From assembly GCF_012927185.1 (NCBI RefSeq), contig NZ_JABBGB010000003.1:1426001-1490000 (forward strand): a stretch of DNA of 64,000 bases, in the 5' to 3' direction. Below are positions 45,326-54,711 of the stretch, in pieces (positions within the stretch are counted from its first letter, which is position 1; each line of letters begins with the position of its first letter). The notes under the pieces were generated by a model. It did not search any database. It was not told where the DNA came from and saw only the letters and a program-made list of their open reading frames with translations. Origin of the DNA: Pseudoflavitalea sp. G-6-1-2 (GTDB lineage Bacteria; Bacteroidota; Bacteroidia; Chitinophagales; Chitinophagaceae). Position numbers and translations under genes: made by a program.

Positions 45326-46093
45326 ATGCAAAACGAAGAACTTCACAACTGCCGGGATGTAAATGCACTTCTGAAACAGACTTCTATGAACATTGAAAAG
45401 TTCGGACTGCAGGTCATACAGGTAAAAGCGACATCATATTTGCCATCATTTGCATACAGTACGGGCTTATGGCAAAGCTACAAGCACCCGGAGGTAATTT
45501 GTTTTGGACTATCGATCGAATTGATGCATCAATTGATTAACGATCTTGCTGATCTTATCAGGCAAGGTGAGGAATTTACCATCGAGAAATCATATTCCAG
45601 TATTTTCCAGAGCTCGCAAGCAGCTTTTTTGAGAGTAGCGCCAGAAAATATTGGAGACTATTTTACGCTTTCCATGAGATATTATGGAAATGTGGAATTT
45701 CCTGCTATTCAACTTGTTTGGACAGATCGTAATAATAATTTTCCGTGGGAAAATGACTTTGAAGAGGAGTTTTTACACAGGCAACCTTTATTGGACAGGA
45801 ATAACACCTTCAAGTTCCGGGAAGCCAAAAACTTAGGAATCTTTACAACGAGGCAATGGTTAGATTTGGAGCAGCCGATACTTCGTGTTGTACATGATCA
45901 TGATGGCGATTGGCAATTCCTAACCGGAGATCAGTTGCCGGAGGATATACGATTGGTTTGTTTAGAGGAAATGGTTCAAAAAGATCAAACTCTAAATGAA
46001 TTGTTTAGTCTTGATTATGGTGAATCAGCAGAAAGATTATTTGTTGGCGACAAATGGATACGATATAAAGAAGAATCTGCGATGGACGATTAG
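45326..46093 (+). CDS. DUF4262-domain protein
   Basis: A 255-residue soluble protein. Residues about 10-150 (MNIEKFGLQVIQVKATSYLP, SFAYSTGLWQSYKHPEVICF, RYYGNVEFPAIQLVWTDRNN) fit the DUF4262 family, found alone or fused to immunity-like domains. A separate C-terminal part (ILRVVHDHDGDWQFLTGD, RLFVGDKWIRYKEE) resembles a small domain seen in putative immunity proteins. No toxin gene lies next to it. It has no signal peptide and its function is unknown. Confidence 0.75.
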   Translation: MQNEELHNCRDVNALLKQTSMNIEKFGLQVIQVKATSYLPSFAYSTGLWQSYKHPEVICFGLSIELMHQLINDLADLIRQGEEFTIEKSYSSIFQSSQAAFLRVAPENIGDYFTLSMRYYGNVEFPAIQLVWTDRNNNFPWENDFEEEFLHRQPLLDRNNTFKFREAKNLGIFTTRQWLDLEQPILRVVHDHDGDWQFLTGDQLPEDIRLVCLEEMVQKDQTLNELFSLDYGESAERLFVGDKWIRYKEESAMDD

Positions 46094-46142
46094 TCAATTT
46101 TGCTCTAATTACTTTCCAAGCCATAAAACGCAGCAATTACAA

Positions 46143-46150
46143 TAGCTTTG
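46143..46150 (+). promoter_or_regulatory. Candidate -7 element of the DEAD-box helicase gene
   Basis: TAGCTTTG matches TAnnTTTG and lies 14 nt before the start codon at 46165; no clear -33 was found. Confidence 0.4.
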
Positions 46151-46164
46151 CGTAAAAATAGAAG

Positions 46165-47307
46165 ATGGCATTTTCCGCATTGAGTTTGTCTGCTCCATTA
46201 TTAAAGGCTATAGACGAACAGTCATTTACACAGCCTACGCCTGTGCAGCAGCAGGCCATTCCTGCTATCTTACAGGGTAAGGATATACTCGGCATATCTA
46301 AAACCGGCTCCGGCAAAACTGCCGGTTATGTATTGCCAATCCTGGAACTATGTCAGCGCCGGGTAGAAAAGAAAGACAGGCATGTGCGGGTATTGGTATT
46401 AGTGCCTACTCGTGAGCTGGCTATTCAGGTAAATGATGTTTGTAAAACTTTCAGCACTTACCTGACGAACAAGATAAAAACAATGGCGGTGTATGGTGGT
46501 GTTTCCATCAACCCACAAATGATGGCCCTGCATGGCACTGAAATATTAATTGCAACTCCGGGCCGCTTGCTCGATCTGATAGACCATAATGCTGTGCACT
46601 TGTCACAAGTAGATATTCTGGTGATGGATGAAGCCGATAAAATGCTGAACCTGGGTTTTAAAGAGGAGATGGATAAAGTGATTCAGCTGCTTCCGGCTAA
46701 ACGCCAGAACCTGTTGTTCTCCGCCACTGCCAGTGATGATATTAAAGATATGCAGCGTTACCTGCTGCACCAGCCGCTAACGATTGAAGTGGTAGAGGAA
46801 GAGCAAAGCATTGAACTGATTGAACAACTTGCCTATAACGTAACCGAAGCTCGTAAGGGACCGCTCTTACGTTATCTGATCAAGAATGAGGACATGCAGC
46901 AGGTGCTGGTGTTTACCTCTGCCGTAAGAACAGCAGATAACCTTACCGGCAAGCTTATCAAAAATAATATACAGGCAGCTTCGTTGCATGGCCATTTGAG
47001 CCAAACCGCCCGCCTTGAAACACTGCAACGTTTTAAAGCAGGCAAGCTGCGGGTACTGGTAGCATCTGATCTTGCTTCGCGGGGTATCGATATTCAGCAA
47101 TTGCCTGTAGTGATTAACTACGAATTGCCGCGTTCTCCAAAAGATTATATTCATCGGATCGGACGTACCGGCAGGGCAGGAGTTTCGGGCAAAGCTATTT
47201 CGCTGATATGTCCTGACGATCAGCATCATTTTAACATCATCCAGAAGAAGATGGGGAAGAAAGTAGAAATCCGGGAAAGCGATGATATTAATCTGCAGGG
47301 CTTTTGA
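46165..47307 (+). CDS. DEAD-box RNA helicase
   Basis: A 380-residue enzyme with the full motif set: Q motif PTPVQQQAI, motif I SKTGSGKT, Ia PTRELAIQ, Ib ATPGRLLD, II DEAD, III SAT, IV VFTSAVRTA, V SDLASRGIDI and VI HRIGRTGR. It is close to the RhlE type but lacks the long basic tail, ending about 15 residues after the second RecA domain. ATP-dependent unwinding of structured RNA, in ribosome assembly or mRNA turnover, is expected. It is followed by a hairpin at 47359. Confidence 0.95.
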   Translation: MAFSALSLSAPLLKAIDEQSFTQPTPVQQQAIPAILQGKDILGISKTGSGKTAGYVLPILELCQRRVEKKDRHVRVLVLVPTRELAIQVNDVCKTFSTYLTNKIKTMAVYGGVSINPQMMALHGTEILIATPGRLLDLIDHNAVHLSQVDILVMDEADKMLNLGFKEEMDKVIQLLPAKRQNLLFSATASDDIKDMQRYLLHQPLTIEVVEEEQSIELIEQLAYNVTEARKGPLLRYLIKNEDMQQVLVFTSAVRTADNLTGKLIKNNIQAASLHGHLSQTARLETLQRFKAGKLRVLVASDLASRGIDIQQLPVVINYELPRSPKDYIHRIGRTGRAGVSGKAISLICPDDQHHFNIIQKKMGKKVEIRESDDINLQGF

Positions 47308-47358
47308 TAAATATGCTTATAAAGTTTCAAAAACTTTCCACCCTTTCATACTGCATTT

Positions 47359-47383
47359 AAAACCCGCGCCCGTCGCGGGTTTT
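47359..47383 (+). terminator. Terminator after the DEAD-box gene
   Basis: A perfect 10-bp stem AAAACCCGCG/CGCGGGTTTT with loop CCCGT lies 51 nt after the stop; the stem's own 3' end supplies the short T-run. Confidence 0.75.
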
Positions 47384-47582
47384 CCGACTTTTAAAAATAG
47401 ATGATGATACATCAGGTTGCGTCTTTTGGGAAGAACCTAACTTTTCGACCTGTGCTTCCTATCCTCTGCCCGGAGGAAAGACCTTGTTTCGGTTAAATCT
47501 GTATCAGAAATAGGAAGATCCTGTACAATACCAATTCGCTTCTAAGCGTTTTCTTTTTCTAACCCCTTATTCCTATTGCCAC

Positions 47583-48671
47583 ATGAGAGTAATTTATACT
47601 TTTATTGCCCTGCTACTCACGCAGTTTTCCGTTGGTCAGGTGAATGAACCAATTACAGTTACAAATCAATATCTCAATATTACTGGCGCTCTTGTAGTGG
47701 GATCCTGGAAGAGCGAACATCCCAATAAAGCATACCCCGATTACCCCAAAATGTATTATGGTTTTGCAGAAGGTGACGAATTAATTCTTGATTTTTCTAC
47801 AGAAAATAAAAAAGGCACACAGGCAATTGAAATAACAGAATTCGAATCCAGATCAGTTGTTTATTCCAATAGCGGATTTCAAACACTGAATGGGATCAGA
47901 ATAAAGGTTCCAAAAACTGCTGTTTACAAATTCGAATTTGCAACAAATCATATTTTCGACCGGCAGGCTAAAGTGATCATTAAGCGGATCCCTGCTTCAG
48001 ATGTTACTAAGAATTTTAATTGCAATGTTACCTGGAAAACAGTAGTTGATACAACCTTCACTTTTGTAGAGGAACAACGAAAAGTAAGCAGTTCTTATGA
48101 AACGGTGACCCTGCAAGCTCCGATTGATCAGTTTGTAAATAGTGGCTCGAATGCCGATTTCAAAGGTGGAAAATCCCGGATCCTGTGTAAGGTGACTTTA
48201 CCACCCAACACAGTGGAATGGTATTATTCTTTTGCCGCTTCCCGTAACAAGAATGATATAGCAAAAATAAGATCCGGAATGAAGCTGTTCAGTGAAATTG
48301 CCGGAATAATTGATCGGACCGGCTTTCTTTCTCTCGGCTTAAATGCACTTACCCAACCTCCCGGAGCAGACTATTGTCATGTTTATTTATTGAAACCACA
48401 ATATATTCAGGCGTTTTTGGCGAAAGATGATTCAAACTGGATGTATATGGCTGAGGGTACAAAAGAAAATCTGAAGTCAGGATTAGTGAGAGTAAAGAAC
48501 TGTTGTACCCAAAATGTTTACTATCTGGGATTCAAGAACCCCGATTACACTGTCGGAGTAAGCATCATGTATGAAATTGTTGCTGTTGTTGAAAAACCGG
48601 AATATGAAATTGTGCAGGTGAAGAAACCTGTTTCTGTCAATACGAAGAAAATACCCTTTTACGGCAACTAG
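47583..48671 (+). CDS. Secreted protein of unknown function
   Basis: A 362-residue protein with a signal peptide (MRVIYTFIALLLTQFSVGQ). Residues about 20-135 look like a beta-sandwich domain (YYGFAEGDELILDFSTENKK, IRIKVPKTAVYKFEFATNHI). The middle and C-terminal parts have NTVEWYYSFAASRNKNDIAK, a hydrophobic segment (LFSEIAGIIDRTGFLSLGLN) and VRVKNCCTQNVYYLGFKNPD. I recognise no named family. It is convergent with the peptidylarginine deiminase gene, the stops being 10 nt apart, and no shared terminator is evident between them. Confidence 0.75.
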   Translation: MRVIYTFIALLLTQFSVGQVNEPITVTNQYLNITGALVVGSWKSEHPNKAYPDYPKMYYGFAEGDELILDFSTENKKGTQAIEITEFESRSVVYSNSGFQTLNGIRIKVPKTAVYKFEFATNHIFDRQAKVIIKRIPASDVTKNFNCNVTWKTVVDTTFTFVEEQRKVSSSYETVTLQAPIDQFVNSGSNADFKGGKSRILCKVTLPPNTVEWYYSFAASRNKNDIAKIRSGMKLFSEIAGIIDRTGFLSLGLNALTQPPGADYCHVYLLKPQYIQAFLAKDDSNWMYMAEGTKENLKSGLVRVKNCCTQNVYYLGFKNPDYTVGVSIMYEIVAVVEKPEYEIVQVKKPVSVNTKKIPFYGN

Positions 48672-48681
48672 TTTTTCTTCT

Positions 48682-51450
48682 TCAAGCATACCTTGTATCT
48701 CCCGAAGGCACCACGTAATCTCCCGGACCCGTTCCCGGCTGCACATTCCACCACGCATTCGCCTGGCTCGCATCCGGCGTTCTGATCACATTGGTACCAC
48801 AATGTATTCCACCGCTCCTCACATGATAATACCATGAATCTACCCAGTGCACATTCACATGCAGCGACTCCAGCATTATCTGCGTATACAACTCAAACAG
48901 ATCCACCTTGTTTTCCGGAATCTCTAACCTATGCCATCCTGCACGCAGATTGCCATTCGGCATAAACTTCCCGGCATTCGCAGGCGCTCTTCTTATTCTT
49001 CTTTTTATTTCGTCCAGGTCTTCGGTTTCAGGAAAGAATCCATCTTTGAACTGCTCCGCCAGATAATCGAGATCAACGTGCACCGGACGATTATACGGAC
49101 CTGTAATTACATGGCTCAATTCATTGATGGTATCTACCGTCCAGTGAAAGGTTCTATTCAGTCCGCGTTGAATAATGTAACGGCGGTTGAGATACTGATG
49201 ATATCCTCTGTCCATAACATTCGTCAATACTGCAATTGCATCGGGTATCGACATCCGTGGGCCATTCGGACGTGGGATCAGTATATGATCATTCACGGTT
49301 TGAAAGTTCACCAGGTCTGGTGTAAAGGCAATTGTTTGCTCATAATCCGGATTGTATTCATCGAAGAATACCGGTAGTTCAATCATCGGCATTTCTCCAA
49401 ACTCTCTTTGCAGCCGCTCTTTGGCGGTATCTATTTTTTCCTGTACCAGTCTCGATGAATGGGCACTGAAATACAGCATCTCACGAACACTGATGCGTGC
49501 GTCGTAGTAATGATCATCGGGCCATGGAATGGGATAATATCTTCTGGTGCTTACTCCCAAATCACCATAGTAGCGGTTCATCCAGGTGTAGATCGTAGGA
49601 GGTGGGGTAGTGAAGCTGCCGGAGGTATGATAAGTCTGCAACCAGTGCTTGCCTCTCAGTAAACGTGTTACAGGATGCGGCCCACGCGCCATCGAATAAT
49701 CGCCTAAATGATAGGGGGCACCATACAGTTCACTCATTGGATCATTTGCAGATAAGTGAGCTGTATTCAGCAGAAAAATTTCTTCCAGTATGCGTTGCGC
49801 AATGGCCGGAGAGGCGAGCGTGGTGGCAAAGAATCCTGTTACACCGGGTGAAGAGATGAAGTTCACCATCTCATCTACGTGGCCTACTTTCAGCCACGCT
49901 GTATCGAGTGTGATGATGGGCTGCTCTCCCTGCACCAGCAGAAAATCCGATAACTGCGGATCGAGCAATGAGCGTGCATTTGCTCCGGTGGCATCTCCGA
50001 TTACAATTTTTCCTAACGGAGCGCCGCCATAGGAAGGTGTTACTTCGATATTGCCGCCATAATTGTGTGAGCTGTGCAATGCATCGAAGCGTTCCTGAAT
50101 CTGTTCTATGTCGTCTGGCTCCAGTGCCAGTCTGAGATTGGCCGTTCTTACCGCAAGTGCTCCGTCTGATCTGAAGTTGATTTCACGAAGCAGGGCGGGA
50201 ACGCCGGCAGTAATATCTGTGATGGTGTTTTGTATTCTTTGTCTTCGTACAGCATCCCGTTCGCGGGCTTCTGCTGCGTTCAGTAATCGAAGTACATCGT
50301 CCCTGAAATCAGGAAGATTATTGATCACCGATGTAAGATCGAATCTGAAATAAGTAGAGTAGAGGCGACTTGCCTCAGAAGGCGCTGCCTGTTGCCCTAC
50401 ACTCAATAAATAACTATTCACTTCCATCACGCGTTCGAACAGCATGGTCACTTCCACTGTTTGGGTGAAAGGAATATTCACCGTGCCTGCATCAACATCA
50501 CGAACAGGTAGGGTGCGTGTCCAGAAATCGTTGCAGGTACCCAGACCGGTAGAGGGAAAATGATCCGTAGCAATACAGAATAGACTGTTGGTGCCCGAAA
50601 GCCTTGTGTCTGTACGCAGACGTGGCAGATGGAGAATCACTTTCATGGCGCCGGCGGCAGTTTGCGCATATCCCAGCTGAAACTGATCCTGCACCCATGA
50701 GTCTCCGTTGTGAACAGCCTCAGGAATGAGGGTAAGTGCCACTCCGCGAACGGTGCGCATCACATCGCGCACATCGGTGAGCGAAGGCGTATTGTCGGAG
50801 AGCGAAGCAGTGGCGCCGGCAACTTCGCAGATGTACAATCTTTCTGCCGGCATATGATCGCCCATGAGAATGAGTGGTGAAATGGATACCAGTCCTGTGT
50901 CGGATTCAATCAGGTTTCCCTGCACTGCATCGAACACATCGATGCTAATGTTGAATCTGTTGGCAGCAGGAGGAGCCAGCAGCAGGGCCCGTAAGCTGGT
51001 GCCTCTGCCGGGCAATGCGGGTGATCCGGTGAACGTAATCACTTCCAGAAATAGATCTACCCTTGTGCCGGTAAAATTGAGAACGAATTTTGTGAACCCT
51101 CCGGCTGAAACACCCGTTAATCTCGATCTTCCCGAATCATACACTTTTACATTCACTGCATCCGCATCAGCTAATTTGAATTCAACACGATGCTGCGCAG
51201 TAACGGTTCCTGTGTTGGCAATGATGGCAACGGGCAGCAGATCATTATCACCTCCGCTTTTGGTAGGAGGCCTGTAATCCAGTGTGGGAGGGGAACCGCA
51301 GGAAACCGTGCCGGGGAGCGCCGTTCCATCAACGTCGATGTTGGGCATTATCAGCGCTCCCGGTACATAGTTTCGCGCCTGGTATTCGGATGTACTCGCA
51401 TTGAGTACTCCGTTCTGGTCGTAATCTGCATGCAGGCTGTATAAAGGCAT
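48682..51450 (-). CDS. Peptidylarginine deiminase, vertebrate PAD-type (PF03068-like)
   Basis: A 922-residue protein whose C-terminal two thirds match animal PADs. The four catalytic residues are in place: D255 (SWVQDQFQLGY), H524 and D526 (LKVGHVDEMVNF) and the nucleophile C884 (SGGIHCGTNV). PADs turn protein arginine into citrulline with calcium. The N-terminal part (1-200) contains an acidic ADYDQNGVL loop that may bind calcium and a beta-sandwich. It is longer than human PADs (about 663 residues), mainly through the segments between the catalytic motifs. No signal peptide is seen. It starts 16 nt after the stop of a 994-residue protein gene. This is a different family from the secreted Porphyromonas-type agmatine-deiminase-like PPAD. 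Confidence 0.93.
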   Translation of the reverse strand: MPLYSLHADYDQNGVLNASTSEYQARNYVPGALIMPNIDVDGTALPGTVSCGSPPTLDYRPPTKSGGDNDLLPVAIIANTGTVTAQHRVEFKLADADAVNVKVYDSGRSRLTGVSAGGFTKFVLNFTGTRVDLFLEVITFTGSPALPGRGTSLRALLLAPPAANRFNISIDVFDAVQGNLIESDTGLVSISPLILMGDHMPAERLYICEVAGATASLSDNTPSLTDVRDVMRTVRGVALTLIPEAVHNGDSWVQDQFQLGYAQTAAGAMKVILHLPRLRTDTRLSGTNSLFCIATDHFPSTGLGTCNDFWTRTLPVRDVDAGTVNIPFTQTVEVTMLFERVMEVNSYLLSVGQQAAPSEASRLYSTYFRFDLTSVINNLPDFRDDVLRLLNAAEARERDAVRRQRIQNTITDITAGVPALLREINFRSDGALAVRTANLRLALEPDDIEQIQERFDALHSSHNYGGNIEVTPSYGGAPLGKIVIGDATGANARSLLDPQLSDFLLVQGEQPIITLDTAWLKVGHVDEMVNFISSPGVTGFFATTLASPAIAQRILEEIFLLNTAHLSANDPMSELYGAPYHLGDYSMARGPHPVTRLLRGKHWLQTYHTSGSFTTPPPTIYTWMNRYYGDLGVSTRRYYPIPWPDDHYYDARISVREMLYFSAHSSRLVQEKIDTAKERLQREFGEMPMIELPVFFDEYNPDYEQTIAFTPDLVNFQTVNDHILIPRPNGPRMSIPDAIAVLTNVMDRGYHQYLNRRYIIQRGLNRTFHWTVDTINELSHVITGPYNRPVHVDLDYLAEQFKDGFFPETEDLDEIKRRIRRAPANAGKFMPNGNLRAGWHRLEIPENKVDLFELYTQIMLESLHVNVHWVDSWYYHVRSGGIHCGTNVIRTPDASQANAWWNVQPGTGPGDYVVPSGDTRYA

Positions 51451-51466
51451 ATCGGTAAGATCTGCT

Positions 51467-54451
51467 TTAAGGATTGAGATTTCTGATATCGATATTGTTG
51501 CCGGTAAGAATATCCCTGATATTGGGAATCTCTTCCAGATCCTGCACCAGTACCAGTGAAGTTGGTACTGTTACTTCCCATGGTGTTGAATCAGCCGGAT
51601 AAGGAACACCTTCGTCGAGCTTACCGAGATTTTCTGAAATCTCTTTGATGATGGGCACATACAACTCATCGCCTATCAGTGGCACATCATTTCCATCCCA
51701 GATAATTCCTGTCTGGCAGAAATAGGCAATCGCTTTCTCAAAGCCCGGTCTAACAGGTATCTGCACCCGTGCTGCGCCGGCTTTCAGGAATGCTGCGAAA
51801 TCCAGATCAGGATCTGTAAGATGCAGTGCATTCACCCATTTTGCATGACGGCCCCAGAAATATGGATAGAACACATAGAGGATGTTATGCCATTCGAATG
51901 CATTCTCGAAGAATCGGATGTAAGATCCGTTCTTGCAGATCTTGTCCAGATCCATCAAGGGTTCTGTGGAGGATGTGTAGGAATTGATGTTGAGGAAGTT
52001 CGTCTGCGTCAGCACCATTATGATGAGCTTCTTCAGCTCTTCCTTCTCGATCCTTCTGTTCTCGATAGGGTTTCTGCCTTCAATGGCGATGCCTTTCTGA
52101 ATATCTTTCTGTTCGATCTTTGCATCGTAGGTGGCTTTCTGATCGAAGTACGCCTGCATGATGGCATCATACATTTTGTGCTGCCATTTTGCAAAAGCTT
52201 CGTCGGTAAGACTGCAGAATACATCCACACTGAGCGCGAAGCTTCTGATTTTCATGTATTCGACTGCTACGGAAATTTCACCACGATACCTTCTTGAGAA
52301 CGTTTTGTATTCTGCGCCCCAGTATGGTGTTCTGTCGTAGTTGGTGCTGCCTACCATCAGTCTGATGCTGTGGCTTGCGCCTTCTTCGTACACATAGTCG
52401 CTGCTTACAGTGGCTGCATAGGCTTCATATCCGTCGGGCAATGCGATGGCGGAGGATCGGCCGATATTCTGGTTGTCGTTCCCATCCTGCTTATCGAAAT
52501 AAGTTTTTACCGTGAACTGTGATGGCGGCTCAGGCGCATTGGTTACATGGTAAACGCTTACGTAATTCTGGTAGTTGGTACGGGTAAGGTTGCCGGGTTT
52601 CAATGGAGCTCCGTAGTATTCAGGTGGCTCAGGTTTGATGAGCTCCGTATCCTGCGGAGGATTCTCGATGGTGGCATAAAGAAAGAATGCAGCCGGTTCG
52701 GGCAATACAAATTCATACATCATCCGTTGGCCATAGTTGAAGATCTGTGCGTCGTAGATCTTGTTCAGCCAGCGGTAGATGCCTCTGATATGTCCATTCG
52801 ATGCGTCGGAGTTGTTGATGCTGTGTTTGTTGATCTCTTCGATCTGTTCCAGCGTGCGCACTCTTCTTTCTTCCCTTACTTTTTCTCTGATCTTCTCTGA
52901 AGATTTTTCCGTTACCTCTCTTGAATAGGAAGTGGATTTCTTCTGTGTTTCTTCCACGGATGAAGAGAATCCTGCATTGAGAGTAGCTGTGAAACTGATG
53001 CTGGGACCGTAGCTGCCGCTCACCTGCAGGCCTGCATCTACATGCGCCTGCTGCTGCACTACTTTTTCTGCTTCGTTCTGCATTTCGTTGCGCTCCGTGC
53101 TTTGCAGGTTCCTTTCTTTTTCTGTTTCTCTTTCTGTTTCGGTAGTAGTGATCTCTTCGCGCAGATTGAGACGGCGATGTTCTCTTTCGCGGGTCTCACC
53201 GGCCAGTGCATTTTCTACGTGCGCGAACTCTGCCAGTTCGTATGCTTTGAGTTTCTGACGAACGATCAGCAGATCGCCTACGCCTGCTTTGAAGCTGCAT
53301 TTTTTGAGAAAGCCCCATGCGGTTCCTTCTCTTCCTCCGGCAGTGAGTACGGCATTCTGGAACTTGGTCTGGTCGATATATCCGCCCCGGAACGGAACCA
53401 TCTTTGTGTAGTTGATGGTGGAGTCGAGACCGGTTTGCAGGTAATTGATTTCTTTTTCGATAGTTTGCACAGTTCCTTCGATATTCATCTTAGCTGCATC
53501 GATATTCATATCCTTCAGAACGAGTTTGGTATCGTTGCTGAGGCCTGTGGCTGCTTTCTCGGAGAGAATGAATTGTGCTGATGATTTGTGCGCTCTGCCT
53601 GTTGCATTGCCTTCGATGGTGAATCGTTTGTTTTCTTTCTCATCGGGACATTTTCCACTGAGCATTTCAAGTCTTGTTTCGATGCTGCGCAGGCGGTTAT
53701 CATCGGCTGTCTGATCATCTTCGGTGGCAGCTCTGTTGTTCTCGTTCAGCACCAGCGCAGATAACTCACGATGCGCTTTCTCGAAACTGGCCAGCCTTGC
53801 TCTTTTGGCTTCCTGCTCTTTCTGACGATCATTCACAGGCGGTGTAGTGGACGGTATTGGTGTGGGAGTATCCTGCTGACCAGCTTTTGTTTTCATGAAA
53901 GGAAACACAACGGTACTGCGACCGAAATAATCATTGATGATTTCTTCATCAAGGCCGATCTGTTTGTTCTGCACAAATGCGAGCAGTGTGTAGAGTATCT
54001 TGATGCTGCTGATCTTTTCCTCTTTCTCTTCCACAGGCGTAGCGCTGAGAATATTGGCCAGCACAGAATCGCGCAGGTTATTGTAAGCTTCGGTGAAATC
54101 TTTGTCCCTTGTTGCTTCGGGCAGTTTTTTGCCGACGATGCCTTCTATTGAATCAACAAATTTTCCTTCGCCGAATGTTGCTCTGCCATTGTCTGTTATC
54201 CAGTCGAGTATTTTTTCGAGCGGAAATTTAAGCTCTCTGATGCTGGTAACGTAATCTTTCGTTTGCTGAAAACGAATGGCGATTGCTGCAAGCTGTTCTC
54301 TGGAAGCCCCCTGTGATGCTGCTTTTGACAGTTCGTTGTAAAAAGGAGTGAGCGTGTCTTTTGCGTATACATGCAGATTCAGTCTGCTTTTGGCCCTTTC
54401 TAATTTTGTTGGGCGCACCGATATGAACCGGAAAATATTTTCTGTGGCCAT
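51467..54451 (-). CDS. Large protein of unknown family, operon partner of the deiminase
   Basis: A 994-residue protein from MATENIFRFISVRPTKLERA; 61 upstream codons are open but not protein-like. Residues about 1-210 are helical, 210-280 linker-like with a Pro/Thr patch (TPTPIPSTTPP), and 430-560 a very charged probable coiled coil (REEITTTETERETEKERN, EKSSEKIREKVREERRVRTL). A conserved-looking block at about 580-620 reads YRWLNKIYDAQIFNYGQRMM and YEFVLPEPAAFFLYA. The C-terminal 250 residues contain FFENAFEWHNILYVFYPYFW and end in a mixed alpha/beta region. There is no signal peptide or membrane helix. Large size, coiled coil and strict pairing with a PAD suggest a scaffold, carrier or substrate; this is inference. 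Confidence 0.75.
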   Translation of the reverse strand: MATENIFRFISVRPTKLERAKSRLNLHVYAKDTLTPFYNELSKAASQGASREQLAAIAIRFQQTKDYVTSIRELKFPLEKILDWITDNGRATFGEGKFVDSIEGIVGKKLPEATRDKDFTEAYNNLRDSVLANILSATPVEEKEEKISSIKILYTLLAFVQNKQIGLDEEIINDYFGRSTVVFPFMKTKAGQQDTPTPIPSTTPPVNDRQKEQEAKRARLASFEKAHRELSALVLNENNRAATEDDQTADDNRLRSIETRLEMLSGKCPDEKENKRFTIEGNATGRAHKSSAQFILSEKAATGLSNDTKLVLKDMNIDAAKMNIEGTVQTIEKEINYLQTGLDSTINYTKMVPFRGGYIDQTKFQNAVLTAGGREGTAWGFLKKCSFKAGVGDLLIVRQKLKAYELAEFAHVENALAGETREREHRRLNLREEITTTETERETEKERNLQSTERNEMQNEAEKVVQQQAHVDAGLQVSGSYGPSISFTATLNAGFSSSVEETQKKSTSYSREVTEKSSEKIREKVREERRVRTLEQIEEINKHSINNSDASNGHIRGIYRWLNKIYDAQIFNYGQRMMYEFVLPEPAAFFLYATIENPPQDTELIKPEPPEYYGAPLKPGNLTRTNYQNYVSVYHVTNAPEPPSQFTVKTYFDKQDGNDNQNIGRSSAIALPDGYEAYAATVSSDYVYEEGASHSIRLMVGSTNYDRTPYWGAEYKTFSRRYRGEISVAVEYMKIRSFALSVDVFCSLTDEAFAKWQHKMYDAIMQAYFDQKATYDAKIEQKDIQKGIAIEGRNPIENRRIEKEELKKLIIMVLTQTNFLNINSYTSSTEPLMDLDKICKNGSYIRFFENAFEWHNILYVFYPYFWGRHAKWVNALHLTDPDLDFAAFLKAGAARVQIPVRPGFEKAIAYFCQTGIIWDGNDVPLIGDELYVPIIKEISENLGKLDEGVPYPADSTPWEVTVPTSLVLVQDLEEIPNIRDILTGNNIDIRNLNP

Positions 54452-54711
54452 AGATTGGTGTTTATGGTTGAAATAATGGTTGAAGAATACAATGAGTGCT
54501 GCGTTTGCAGAACTTAACCTGAAAGGAGGGACAACGGGACTAAAAAAACAGGGGGAAGGAAAATCGACAGCACAAAAGTACATGCTTTCGTATGATGAAA
54601 AAATACCACTTAACGGTAGTTTTTTGCTGGCCATACAACCATTTGCAATTGATCTATGTTATTTTGATTTCTGCTGCAACTATTTACATTGCAGCTCTTA
54701 TACAACTATCA

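Noticed and set aside
51467-54451. The deiminase partner as a contractile-injection or phage-tail component
   Set aside because: No sheath, tube, baseplate or spike genes lie in the window, and no tail-protein motif was recognised.
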